Shown: positions 8,601-15,665, counted from the stretch's first letter. The stretch is DNA of 33,873 bases from Streptomyces sp. ISL-66 (GCF_018614135.1 NZ_JAGGOW010000037.1:1-33873); one strand, 5' to 3'. Program-made: numbers and translations. Notes: generated by a model not told the origin, from the sequence alone.

Positions 8601-8998
8601 CCGACCATCGTCTGGAAGATCGCCCGGGGGGTGGCCGAGCCGTGCCGGACCTGGACGGGCCGGCCCGCGCCCTCGGCGGCCACCCTGACGGTGGTCCGCG
8701 GTCCGTGGACCACGATGGGGAAGCCGTTGAGCCCGTTGCCCGCGGCGAGCGCGGCCCGCGCGTGGTCGTGTTCGCCGACGCGGGTGTAGGCGTCGAGGGT
8801 GATGGTCCCGACCGTGGGGAAGGGCAGCGCACGGACGGCGCGCAGTCCGGCCGCCATCGTGTCGGCGTCCGCCATGCCCATCCGCGGCTGCACCACCAGC
8901 CGGCCCGAGGCGGCCGACCGCCGTACGAACTCGCCCAGATCGGCGGGGCGGCCGCCCCCGGCAGGATGGTTGCCGCCGTGCGGAAGCATCTGCGTCAT
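5657..8998 (-). CDS. Fusion protein: glutamate mutase large (epsilon) subunit + FAD/NAD(P)-dependent oxidoreductase
   Basis: A 1113-aa two-part enzyme. Residues 1 to about 440 match the TIM-barrel large subunit of coenzyme-B12 glutamate mutase. The substrate residues known from the Clostridium cochlearium enzyme all have counterparts: R39, R73 and R118 (the arginine claw), E140, Y146 and Y150 in SEGGPVSYCLPYGR. It should therefore interconvert L-glutamate and 3-methylaspartate with the small subunit at 9245-9778. From about 455 a flavoprotein begins: VAVVGAGPRGLSVLERL binds FAD, VGILGLGLSFYDVVSAL (about 670) is a second dinucleotide site, and the C-terminal GIPAEFTRWFTQVG is typical of the COG4529-like FAD/NAD(P) family. 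There is no stop or frameshift between the parts. Its ATG overlaps the stop of a 46-codon ORF, and its stop overlaps the ligase start. Inferred role: oxidation, perhaps N-oxidation, of the mutase product. Confidence 0.88.
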   Translation of the reverse strand: MTQMLPHGGNHPAGGGRPADLGEFVRRSAASGRLVVQPRMGMADADTMAAGLRAVRALPFPTVGTITLDAYTRVGEHDHARAALAAGNGLNGFPIVVHGPRTTVRVAAEGAGRPVQVRHGSATPRAIFQTMVGAGLSASEGGPVSYCLPYGRTPLATSVSNWRQATAEFAELSRAGGLRAHLETFGGCLMGQLCPPSLLVAMSLLEALFFAQQGVPSVSLSYAQQTDVRQDVEALAALRMLAAEWLPEGVDWHIVLYTYMGVFPGTRQGAQLLMDRSAELAVRGGAQRLIVKTPVEAIRLPTVEENLASLRSASALASRARSESQVPWGHEVDPGEVLAEARAMIEATLSLSGDVGEALVRAFSAGILDVPFCLHEDNQGLTQAAIDGEGRLYWTRTGRLPLPAPSRTTPRNAVTADRLLQMLRYTADRHDLLGLDAAAEADWTGAPLELPDAKDEEPYRVAVVGAGPRGLSVLERLAARLAEKPPGRPVEVYAVDAHQVGTGRIWRTDQPDWSLMNTVSGEVTIFSGRPDGGPHRAGAGPSLYEWWRTVDPEAADPDECASRAVYGRYLSYALDRVEQGLPADVLRLRRISGQSVETMEKEPDGGYLLSLSDGRHLRADRVVLTTGHPLPELRSDQQELAAFADDHPHLRYVRGDSAIDMPLDGIEPGSRVGILGLGLSFYDVVSALTTGRGGRYVANGGSGAGGLRYLPSGREPQLIAGSRGGVPLLARGRNQKGPHHTYRPRLFTHERMRALRDRGRLDFRRDVLPWLLTEVGLVYYSTHLKRLYGPDIAEKFANEVQDVVLHDPGDPGAVLARVAAHRGMGDLPPVDIEAWARPFRGRRFAGAEEFQRELTAFLLKDLELAREGNSEGPVKAALDAIRDVRGVIRTAVDFSGLTPASHSRDFLQEFVPLVSQLTTGPPMVRLYEVLALMESGVLRIAGPGVRFAADPAAASGAGRFTIESPQVAGSLTSLDAVVDARIPEPDLRRRPGGLNSRLYASGLLTAYVNRDHDGEEFATGGVHVTGSPFHPVRADGKPEEGVYVLGIPAEFTRWFTQVGSARPGVWGEFLNDADAIAEDALSGARRQGGEYSGLVVGKRWRGVLAAEDEEDQR

Positions 8999-9135
8999 CG
9001 GGGCTCCTTCGTGGGCACCCCGGCCCTTGGGCCGGGAAGGGAGCGGAGCTCCTGTGGAGCGGGGCGGGTGGAACCGCCGCGCCGCCGGGGCGGAGCGGCG
9101 TTGTCAGTGCCGGGTACTGCGTTGATCGCGTGCAT
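8995..9135 (-). CDS. Possible small peptide gene (46 aa), coupled to the fusion gene
   Basis: An ATG at 9135, preceded by GGAAGGAAC about 6 bases upstream, opens 46 codons rich in Pro, Arg, Ala and Gly. The TGA overlaps the ATG of the mutase-flavoprotein gene (ATGA, 8995-8998). The third-position G/C share is about 80 percent, lower than neighbouring genes, and there is no recognisable domain, signal peptide or membrane segment. It may be a leader ORF that couples translation, a true small protein, or chance. It fills most of the 246-bp gap between the two mutase genes; the remaining 9136-9244 shows only a CTAG-containing stretch near 9229. Confidence 0.35.
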   Translation of the reverse strand: MHAINAVPGTDNAAPPRRRGGSTRPAPQELRSLPGPRAGVPTKEPR

Positions 9136-9244
9136 CCGAGGTGTTCCTTCCGTATCGAGCCGACGCCGGGTCGGCGCAGTCCGTCGGCCCGGACGTTCGG
9201 CTGCGCGCGCCTTCCCCGGTCACCGCACTAGGACGGGGCGGACG

Positions 9245-9778
9245 TCAAAGCGCTCTTCCCTCTGTCGCCCGGCGCGGCTCCGGCCTGGCCTCGGCGCCGC
9301 GCTCCGACGGCAAGGACAGGGCGGCCTGCGGGCTCCCGCCGGGCAGCGCACCGAGCAGCCGGCTGACCAGGGAGGGGTCCGCGGTGTCGGTGAACACCGC
9401 GTCGAATCCGGCGTCTATGAGCTCCTGGGCGGCCCGGTCGCCGGTGTCGCCCGTGATCCCCAGCTTGCCGCCGATGATCACCGGGGTCTCCCCGGCCACG
9501 GGATCCGCGCGGAGCGTCCGTATCATCCGGGCGCCGTCGAGCCGGCCGTGGCCGTTGACGGTGCTGATGACCACCGCGTCGGGGCGGATCCTGCGCACCG
9601 AGTCGATCAGCAGCTGGTCGGGGACGCACGGTCCGAGATTGACGACCTCATTGCCCATCTCCTGGAGCAGGAGCTGTAGGAAGACGAGATTCCAGGTATG
9701 GGAATCCGAAGAGACCGTAGACAGCAGGATCCGCCGCCGTCCGTCTCGTGGGACCACCGTCCTCATATGCGTGCTCAT
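9245..9778 (-). CDS. Glutamate mutase small (sigma) subunit, cobalamin-binding
   Basis: A 177-aa B12-binding domain protein, partner of the fused large subunit. The base-off/His-on signature is present in variant form: SSDSHTWN carries the Asp and the cobalt-ligand His of DxHxxG but has Asn for the last Gly. ISTVNGHG stands for the SxL segment, and VIIGGKLG gives the GG motif. The first 130 residues cover the whole domain; the remaining tail (PSERGAEARPEPRR) is hydrophilic and probably disordered. The ATG at 9778 has GAGAGAG directly upstream; an in-frame ATG four codons later is possible. It lies in one operon with the gene ending at 9818 (39-bp gap). With the large subunit it should make 3-methylaspartate. 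Confidence 0.88.
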   Translation of the reverse strand: MSTHMRTVVPRDGRRRILLSTVSSDSHTWNLVFLQLLLQEMGNEVVNLGPCVPDQLLIDSVRRIRPDAVVISTVNGHGRLDGARMIRTLRADPVAGETPVIIGGKLGITGDTGDRAAQELIDAGFDAVFTDTADPSLVSRLLGALPGGSPQAALSLPSERGAEARPEPRRATEGRAL

Positions 9779-9817
9779 CTCTCTCTCGTGGACTGATGAA
9801 GGACAGGCAACGACGCG

Positions 9818-10777
9818 TCAGCGCAGGGTGACGAGCTTCCACATGCCTTCGAACGCCCGCTTGATCAGCGTTTCGCGGTTACTGATGAAGGAGGTCACCA
9901 GGTACTGCCCGGGCTCAAGTGACTGGGACAGCACGGCGGTCGAGCCGGGGGAGAGGGGGGTGATTCCGGACGGAACGCCGCTGAACGGGTACACGGGCGG
10001 CTGCTGGCCGTGGGCCAGCGCGTCCATGCACGCGGAGACGTCGGCGGCGCTGGCCCCCGCGGTCACCCGCAGGAACATCACTTCGTTGAGCTGGGAGGTC
10101 TGGTTCACGACGGTGAACTCGCCCCGCGCCCCCAGGTCGCTGCCGATCAGGTAGCGGCCGGCCGGCCCCTCGTCGTACGCGGCGATGAGCTCGGGGGCCC
10201 AGCGCGGAACCGTGACGGAGGGGCGGGCCGGCGCGCCGACCCGGATGCTGCGCACGAGCTCGGGGCGGGCCGGGTCCAGGAGCGTGTAGTCGAGCAGGTG
10301 GTACGTGCCGGGGGTGAGGATCCAGGAGATCTCGATCTTCCCGCTGGCCTTGGTGACGGCGGGCCCGCCGAAGTACTGGGCCTCGGAGTCGATGAGCGCC
10401 AGCGCGGCGTGCCGCTCCGCCGGATCCTTGGAGGTGGCGGCCGTCTGGTAGTGCGTCAGGAAGGCCGCCAGGGTGACGCCGGCGCGCAGCCGGACGAGCC
10501 CCAGCGGGCGCTGGACCTTCTCGTCCGTGGTGCTCGCCACGAGCGTCACCGGGCCCGCCGGCACCCGGTCCGTGGTCAGCCGGATCCCGTCGGCGCCGGC
10601 CACGGCGCCGATCACGGCCGTGTCGGTCCGGTGGCGGCCGTCCTGCCCGCCGTGGGCGAGGGCGGGGGCGGCCGGCAGCAGGGTCGCGGCCCCCGCGCCC
10701 ATGCCGATCAGAAGTCTGCGTCGTGCGAGTCCGTGTCCAGAACCCTGCGAGTCCGCGGCGCTTGGGGTCGCGTGCAT
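9818..10777 (-). CDS. Tat-exported protein of unknown function with two similar beta-rich halves
   Basis: A 319-aa protein I cannot assign to a family. The N terminus has a twin-arginine type signal (ARRRLLIGMGAGAATLLPAA, cleavage near APALA). The mature part appears to hold two related halves of roughly 110 and 120 residues. Each has a strand-rich start (GPVTLVAST; GEFTVVNQT), an R-x-x-A-G-V/A-x-x-A turn into a helix, and a closing LxPGxYxL/VxxY/F strand. That layout recalls a duplicated cupredoxin-like sandwich, but no clear copper ligands are visible. The ATG at 10777 is chosen for GGAGGAACC just upstream. It is the first gene of the minus-strand operon containing both mutase genes and diverges from the SDR. 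Tat export suggests folding with a cofactor before export. Confidence 0.8.
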   Translation of the reverse strand: MHATPSAADSQGSGHGLARRRLLIGMGAGAATLLPAAPALAHGGQDGRHRTDTAVIGAVAGADGIRLTTDRVPAGPVTLVASTTDEKVQRPLGLVRLRAGVTLAAFLTHYQTAATSKDPAERHAALALIDSEAQYFGGPAVTKASGKIEISWILTPGTYHLLDYTLLDPARPELVRSIRVGAPARPSVTVPRWAPELIAAYDEGPAGRYLIGSDLGARGEFTVVNQTSQLNEVMFLRVTAGASAADVSACMDALAHGQQPPVYPFSGVPSGITPLSPGSTAVLSQSLEPGQYLVTSFISNRETLIKRAFEGMWKLVTLR

Positions 10778-11027
10778 CTGCGGTTCCTCCTCCGTCCCGG
10801 CCGTGCCGGCCGCGACGCTGCTGGCACCCGGGGGTGCGGATTGGTTGTCCGGGATGCGGCATGCTCCGCAGAGCGCCTCAAGAGCGACTTCAGGCCTCAT
10901 CGAGAGACGGGCCCCTCACGGGGCCGCGGGACCTCCCGTACGAGAGGCCGATGCAGGCGTTCTCTAGCGGACTTCGGCACGATGCGGCGGGTCACGAGAT
11001 CCGGCGACACGCCCCGCAGGAGGCTCC

Positions 11028-11780
11028 ATGTCCACCCGTACCGCGGTCATCACCGGTGCGAGCAGCGGGATCGGTGCCGCGACCGCGCGCCGGCTCGCCG
11101 CCGAGGGCTACCGGGTGGTGCTCACCGCGCGGCGCAAGGACCGCGTCGAGGCGCTCGCCGAGGAGCTGGCCGCGGCCGGACACGAGGCCGTGGCGCACGC
11201 CCTGGACGTCACCGACCGCCGGGCGGTACGGCACTTCGCGGACGGCCTGGACCGGGTGGACGTCCTGCTGAACATCGCGGGCGGGGCGATCGGCACCGAG
11301 ACCGTCGCCGAGGCCGACCCGGACGACTGGACGGCGATGTTCGCGGTCAACGTCGTCGGGGCCCTGCAGATCACCCAGGCGCTGCTGCCCGCCCTCGTCG
11401 CCTCCGGCGACGGCACCGTCCTCGTCCTGTCCTCCACGGCCGGACTGCTGCCCTACGAGGGCGGCGGCGGCTACGTCGCCGCCAAGCACGGCGCGCACGC
11501 CCTGGCCGGCACGCTGCGGCTGGAACTGTGCGGCAGCCCCGTACGGGTGATCGAGGTCGCGCCCGGTCTCGTCCGCACCGAGGAGTTCGCGCTCAACCGG
11601 TTCCGCGGCGACGCCGAGCGGGCCGCCGCGGTGTACGACGGCGTCGCGCGGCCGCTGACCGCCGAGGACGTCGCCGACACCGTGACCTGGGCGGTGACCC
11701 GTCCCGGTCACGTCAACATCGACCTGCTGGTGGTCCGGCCGCGCGCCCAGGCGGCCCACCACAAGATCCACCGCGGCTGA
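11028..11780 (+). CDS. Short-chain dehydrogenase/reductase (SDR)
   Basis: A 250-aa classical SDR. It shows TGASSGIG (9-16) for NAD(P), NIAGG in place of NNAG, the catalytic S136 in SSTAG, and Y149-V-A-A-K153. The ARRKDR segment after the second strand, with two Arg, suggests NADP(H). The overall pattern resembles the YdfG/serine dehydrogenase group of broad alcohol dehydrogenases. AGGAGG precedes the ATG. It diverges from the Tat-exported gene at 10777 across a 250-bp gap and is followed after 103 bp by the multicopper oxidase. Substrate unknown; it may oxidise or reduce a side-chain carbonyl of the product. Confidence 0.9.
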   Translation: MSTRTAVITGASSGIGAATARRLAAEGYRVVLTARRKDRVEALAEELAAAGHEAVAHALDVTDRRAVRHFADGLDRVDVLLNIAGGAIGTETVAEADPDDWTAMFAVNVVGALQITQALLPALVASGDGTVLVLSSTAGLLPYEGGGGYVAAKHGAHALAGTLRLELCGSPVRVIEVAPGLVRTEEFALNRFRGDAERAAAVYDGVARPLTAEDVADTVTWAVTRPGHVNIDLLVVRPRAQAAHHKIHRG

Positions 11781-11883
11781 GGACCGTCCCCCGCGCGGCC
11801 GGTGCGCACCATCGGCGCTCTAGCGCGGGGCGAGCCGACTCGGCCTGAATGCGCTGAGGAGACACCCGGGAAGAGGAGACAGC

Positions 11884-13323
11884 GTGCTGACGCGCAGACA
11901 ACTGATCAAGGCAGGCGCAGCCACCGGCCTGATCGCCGCGGCGGCCCCCGCCGGGGTCGCCCTCGCCGGCACCACGGCCGCGGCCGGACCGGCGAGCCTC
12001 TTCGCCGTACCGCTGCGGATACCCAAGGTGCTGCGCCCCACCTCCCGCGGGCGCGGCGGCGGTTCCCGGGCCGGGTACGACGTCTACCAGCTGACGACCC
12101 GCGAGGTGGAGAAGACCATCTTCGCGGGCACCCGGACGAAGATGCGCCTGTTCAACGGCGAGCTGATGCCGGTCATCCGGGCCACCCGCGGCCGGCCCGT
12201 GGTCATCGAGCAGGTCAACGCCCTGGACGTGCCCTTCTCCATGCACCTGCACGGAGGCCACGTCCCGGCTTCCTCGGACGGCCACCCCAACCACCAGGTG
12301 TCGCCCGGCGGCAAGAGGGTCTTCTACTATCCCAATGACCAGCGCGCTTCGACGATGTGGATGCACGACCACTCCCACGACGCGCACGCCGAGAACATCT
12401 ACCGCGGCCTCGCCGCCTCGTACATCCTCACGGACGACTTCGAGGCGGGGCTCCCGCTGCCCAAGGGCCGGTACGACGTGCCGCTGCACCTGCGCGACGC
12501 GCAGTTCGCCGAGGACGGCTCGCTGGTCTACGAACCGGACGGCTTCATGACCCGTTCGACCATCCTGGTGAACGGCGCCCCGCGCCCGTACTTCGAGGTC
12601 GCCGCGCGCAAGTACCGCTTCCGGCTGGCGAACACCTCCAACGAGCGCGCGTTCCTGCTCCAGCTCGGCCAGGGCGACGAGATGACGCACATCGCCTCCG
12701 ACGGCGGTCTGCTGCCCGCCCCGGCGTCCGCGCGCGTGCTGGAGATCTGGCCCGCCGAGCGCCAGGAGATCGTCATCGACTTCTCGCGCTACCCGGTCGG
12801 CTCGAAGGTCGTCCTGCGCAACCTCATCGGCTTCGCCGGCGAGGCCCCCGAGGTCATGCGCTTCGACGTCGTGCGCACGGCCGCCGACCCGAGCCGCGTG
12901 CCCGCCACCCTGCGGGCGAACCCGGACATCGGCACGCCCACGGTGGAGCGCTCGTTCGTCATGAACTTCGACCCGGCGACCGGCCACCACCTGATCAACG
13001 GCCAGCACTTCGACATCAACCGGGTGGACCTGCGGCCCAAGCTCGGGGTCACCGAGCTGTGGACCGTCGAGAACACCGACGTCCGCTTCGGCATCCCGCA
13101 CTCCATGCACACGCACCTGGAGCACTTCCAGGTCGTGGAGCGCGACGGCGTGGCGCCCGCGCCCGGCGAGGCGGGCCTGAAGGACACCGTCACGGTCATG
13201 CCCGGCAAGACCGTCAAGTTCAAGATCAAATTCACCGACCACGCCGGTCTGTTCATGTTCCACTGCCACCTGATGGGCCATCTCAACATGGGAATGATGG
13301 GCCAGATGGCCGTGGAGAACTGA
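11884..13323 (+). CDS. Tat-exported multicopper oxidase (CotA/phenoxazinone synthase-like)
   Basis: A 479-aa laccase-type enzyme that would couple one-electron oxidation of aromatic substrates to reduction of O2. The signal is MLTRRQLIKAGAATG with RR and a hydrophobic core. Copper ligands are all in place: HLHGGH (121-126), WMHDHSH (159-165), HSMHTH (406-411) and HCHLMGHLNMGM (460-471), with C461 and axial M471 for type-1 copper. The GTG at 11884 is preceded by AGGAGA. The P450 follows after 65 bp. In a cluster with 3,4-AHBA genes an o-aminophenol is an obvious substrate, and phenoxazinone synthase is a known multicopper oxidase of that type. Export suggests that any such step happens outside the membrane. 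Confidence 0.9.
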   Translation: MLTRRQLIKAGAATGLIAAAAPAGVALAGTTAAAGPASLFAVPLRIPKVLRPTSRGRGGGSRAGYDVYQLTTREVEKTIFAGTRTKMRLFNGELMPVIRATRGRPVVIEQVNALDVPFSMHLHGGHVPASSDGHPNHQVSPGGKRVFYYPNDQRASTMWMHDHSHDAHAENIYRGLAASYILTDDFEAGLPLPKGRYDVPLHLRDAQFAEDGSLVYEPDGFMTRSTILVNGAPRPYFEVAARKYRFRLANTSNERAFLLQLGQGDEMTHIASDGGLLPAPASARVLEIWPAERQEIVIDFSRYPVGSKVVLRNLIGFAGEAPEVMRFDVVRTAADPSRVPATLRANPDIGTPTVERSFVMNFDPATGHHLINGQHFDINRVDLRPKLGVTELWTVENTDVRFGIPHSMHTHLEHFQVVERDGVAPAPGEAGLKDTVTVMPGKTVKFKIKFTDHAGLFMFHCHLMGHLNMGMMGQMAVEN

Positions 13324-13388
13324 CCCGCCCGAGCCCGCCCGCCCCTGAACGCGCCGCACGTCAACGAATCCTCTCTGGGAGGAAGGCT

Positions 13389-14582
13389 GTGTCCGACGAC
13401 ACCGGGGGGCTGCGCTTCCCGTTCCAGCTCAGTCAGCTCTTCACCCCGCCACCGGAATTCCAGCAGCTGCGCGAGACCTGTCCGGTGGCCCGGGTGGAGC
13501 TGCCGACCGGGGACTGGGCCTGGATCGCCACGCAGTACGAAGACGTGCGCGCGGTACTCAACGACGCCCGGCTGAGCCGCGCGGCCGCCACCCGCCCGGG
13601 TGCCCCGCGGCTCGGCCCGGCCAGTCCCGAGCCGGACTCCATCATGGCGATGGACCCGCCCGACCACACCCGGCTGCGCCGGCTGCTCGCCTCGGTGTTC
13701 ACCGGCCGGCAGGCCGAGCGGATGCGCGAGGGCATCGTCCGCACCACCGAGGAACTCCTCGACGTCATGGAGGAGTCCGGGCAGCCCGCCGACCTGGTCC
13801 CGATGCTGGCCCGGCCGCTGCCCATCACGGTCATCTGCGACCTCCTCGGCGTCCCCGACGCCGACCGGGAGGCCTTCCGCGACTGGACCGACGCGGCGCT
13901 GACGCTCGCCCCGAGCGCCGCCGGCGCCGTCACCGACGCCAGGACCCGGCTGGCCGAGTACCTCGCGGAGCTCGTCGAGGCGAAGCGCCGGGGGCCCGGC
14001 GAGGACCTGCTCAGCACCCTGGTCGAGGCGCAGGCGCAGGAGCGGCTGAGCCAGAACGAGCTGATCGCCGCCGCCGCGACCCTGATCACCGCGGGCTACC
14101 ACACCGTGGCCAACTCCTTCGCGAACTCGGTGGTGGCGCTGCTGCGCCACCCCGAACAGCTCGACCCGCTGCGCGGAGCGGAGCGGTTCCCGCTCGCCGC
14201 CGTGGAGGAACTGCTGCGCTGGACCCCCGGGCCGGTCAGCGGCGGCACGATCCGGATCGCCACCGAGGAGGTCAAGCTCGGCTCCGTGATCGTCAAGCCC
14301 GGTGAGGCCGTCATCCCCTCGACGGCCTCCGCCAATCGGGACGGGGCGGTCTTCCCCGGCGCGGACGAGCTGGACCTCACCCGGCCGGAGAACCGGCACA
14401 TCGCCTTCGGCCACGGCATTCACCGCTGCCTGGGCGCACCCCTGGCCCGCATCGAGCTCCAAGTGGCCTTCGGCGCCCTGCTGCGCCGCTTCCCGGGGCT
14501 GCGTCTCGCGGTCGCGCAGGAGGAGCTCGTCTGGGGCGGCGGCATGATCCGCGGGGTCAGCTCGCTACCCGTCGCCTGGTGA
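13389..14582 (+). CDS. Cytochrome P450
   Basis: A 397-aa soluble bacterial P450 of the CYP105/107-like size class. It shows the I-helix AGYHTVANS (where AGxET/DT is more usual, so the acid before Thr is His here), ExxR at E274-L-L-R277, and the heme loop FGHGIHRCLGAPLAR with C347. The GTG at 13389 follows GGGAGGAAG. It is probably co-transcribed with the multicopper oxidase. Its last 26 bases overlap the 3' end of the convergent MarR gene. It needs ferredoxin partners, none of which are in the window. Likely hydroxylation or oxidative coupling on the aromatic product; the substrate is not readable. Confidence 0.92.
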   Translation: MSDDTGGLRFPFQLSQLFTPPPEFQQLRETCPVARVELPTGDWAWIATQYEDVRAVLNDARLSRAAATRPGAPRLGPASPEPDSIMAMDPPDHTRLRRLLASVFTGRQAERMREGIVRTTEELLDVMEESGQPADLVPMLARPLPITVICDLLGVPDADREAFRDWTDAALTLAPSAAGAVTDARTRLAEYLAELVEAKRRGPGEDLLSTLVEAQAQERLSQNELIAAAATLITAGYHTVANSFANSVVALLRHPEQLDPLRGAERFPLAAVEELLRWTPGPVSGGTIRIATEEVKLGSVIVKPGEAVIPSTASANRDGAVFPGADELDLTRPENRHIAFGHGIHRCLGAPLARIELQVAFGALLRRFPGLRLAVAQEELVWGGGMIRGVSSLPVAW

Positions 14583-15078
14583 CGGTGCCGGTGCCGGACG
14601 GCGAGGCGGTGCCCGGCATCTCCCGGGTCACCTCCCTGAGCAGCTGGTTCACCCGCGAGGTGAATGCGTCGAGCAGCTCCAGCTGCGCGTCGTCGTACGA
14701 CTCCAGCAGCGAGCGCATGGCGTCCTTGAGGGGGAGGAACGCCTCGGCGACCTCCTGCTCGCGGCGGCCCGTGGACACGACGATCACCCTGCGGCGGTCC
14801 TCGGGATCGCGCACCCGCTCGATGAATCCGGCCCGTTCCATCCGGTCGAGCACCGCCGTCGTCGCCGACGTGCTCATCCCCGTGATCTCGGCGAGCCGCC
14901 CCGCCGTCAGCCGGGGCTCGCTTCTCGCCAGGTCCACGCACTTCATGTCCGTCGGGTTGAGGCCGAAGTGCTGGGCGATGGCCTGGTGGAGCAGCTGGCC
15001 GCGCCCGCCGTTGTCGCGCACCCCGTCCTCGATCCGCGCAATCAGCTCTGACCTGGGGGAACTTGAAGGAGTTGACAT
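14557..15078 (-). CDS. MarR-family transcriptional regulator (first of two)
   Basis: A 173-aa winged-helix regulator. The recognition region is LTAGRLAEITGMSTSATTAVLDRMERAGFIERV, followed by the wing DPEDRRRVIVV, with long dimerisation helices at both ends. The ATG at 15078 is chosen because GGAGGTG sits 5-6 bases upstream. An 18-bp imperfect palindrome lies 25 bases upstream of the start (15103-15120), so autorepression and control of the divergent gene at 15177 are likely. MarR proteins often release DNA on binding phenolic compounds, which would fit sensing of an aminophenol; that is inference. Confidence 0.88.
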   Translation of the reverse strand: MSTPSSSPRSELIARIEDGVRDNGGRGQLLHQAIAQHFGLNPTDMKCVDLARSEPRLTAGRLAEITGMSTSATTAVLDRMERAGFIERVRDPEDRRRVIVVSTGRREQEVAEAFLPLKDAMRSLLESYDDAQLELLDAFTSRVNQLLREVTREMPGTASPSGTGTVTRRRVAS

Positions 15079-15102
15079 GTGGCACCTCCGGGAGCACCAT
15101 TT

Positions 15103-15120
15103 ATTTCGATGAATCGAGAT
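15103..15120. promoter_or_regulatory. Palindromic operator candidate in the MarR/SRPBCC divergent promoter
   Basis: ATTTCGAT-GA-ATCGAGAT: the two 8-base arms match as inverted repeats at 7 of 8 positions. It lies in the most AT-rich stretch of a 98-bp divergent spacer, 25 bases before the MarR start, and partly overlaps an AT-rich promoter-like region. Size and symmetry fit a MarR dimer site. Confidence 0.65.
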
Positions 15121-15176
15121 TTCCCATCCATGGAGAAGTCCCACGTGCAGGAATAGCTTAACGATGAGGGGAAGCC

Positions 15177-15665
15177 ATGAACACGTCGATGGCGGAGCAG
15201 GCCAAGTGGATCGTCACGGGGACCGTGGACGCGCCGGCCGAGCAAGTGGCCCGGGTCCTGCTGGACGTCCGGGAGGGCGACGCCGGAGTGGAGGGCAACG
15301 CCCTGGTGCTCGCCGGTGACCACGCCGAGGAGAGCGGCGCTCTGACACTCGAAGGCGGACCCGCGCGGTTCACCGGCCGGTTCGGCGCATCGGGCGAGGA
15401 CTACCTCGAAGTCACCGTCGACCGCGAGGCGCACAGCGTCCGCGTGCAGACCTGGTACGGCGGCACCTACGCCGTCGAGCCGGCGGGCGAAGGCAGCAGG
15501 CTGGTCCTGCGCGTCCACAACCTCGTGCCCAACTCCAGCCGCTTCGGCCAGAAGGTCGCCCAGATCGGCGTCGAAGCCCGGCTCGAACGCCGCCTGCAGG
15601 CCGTACTGACCGCCATCGGCGAGCGCCTCGGCTGCGCCACCCGCGTCGGCGCGGCCCTGAAGTAA
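15177..15665 (+). CDS. SRPBCC-like (START/cyclase-fold) small protein
   Basis: A 162-aa cytoplasmic protein that I assign only tentatively. It starts with a strand (KWIVTGTVDAPAEQVARVLLDV) like the first strand and helices of the SRPBCC fold. Alternating strands follow (YLEVTVDREAHSVRVQTWYGGTYAVEPAGEGSRLVLRVHN), then a long C-terminal helix (QKVAQIGVEARLERRLQAVLTAIGERL), as in polyketide cyclase/dehydrase or lipid-binding members. It has GAGGGGA before the ATG and is divergent from the MarR gene with the palindrome between them, so it is a likely target. It may bind the inducer or a hydrophobic intermediate. The hairpin at 15727-15773 follows. Confidence 0.6.
   Translation: MNTSMAEQAKWIVTGTVDAPAEQVARVLLDVREGDAGVEGNALVLAGDHAEESGALTLEGGPARFTGRFGASGEDYLEVTVDREAHSVRVQTWYGGTYAVEPAGEGSRLVLRVHNLVPNSSRFGQKVAQIGVEARLERRLQAVLTAIGERLGCATRVGAALK

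Noticed and set aside
5657..8998. The fusion as an artefact of a missed stop between two genes
   Set aside because: No start codon with a ribosome site is evident at the domain border (about 7620-7650), the linker is short and in frame, and codon bias is continuous. A sequencing error could still hide a stop, so the join deserves a check.
5627..9679. A 1350-codon open frame on the plus strand opposite the mutase-flavoprotein genes
   Set aside because: It runs antisense through genes with clear motifs, has no ribosome site or domain, and its length is what high GC produces in shadow frames.
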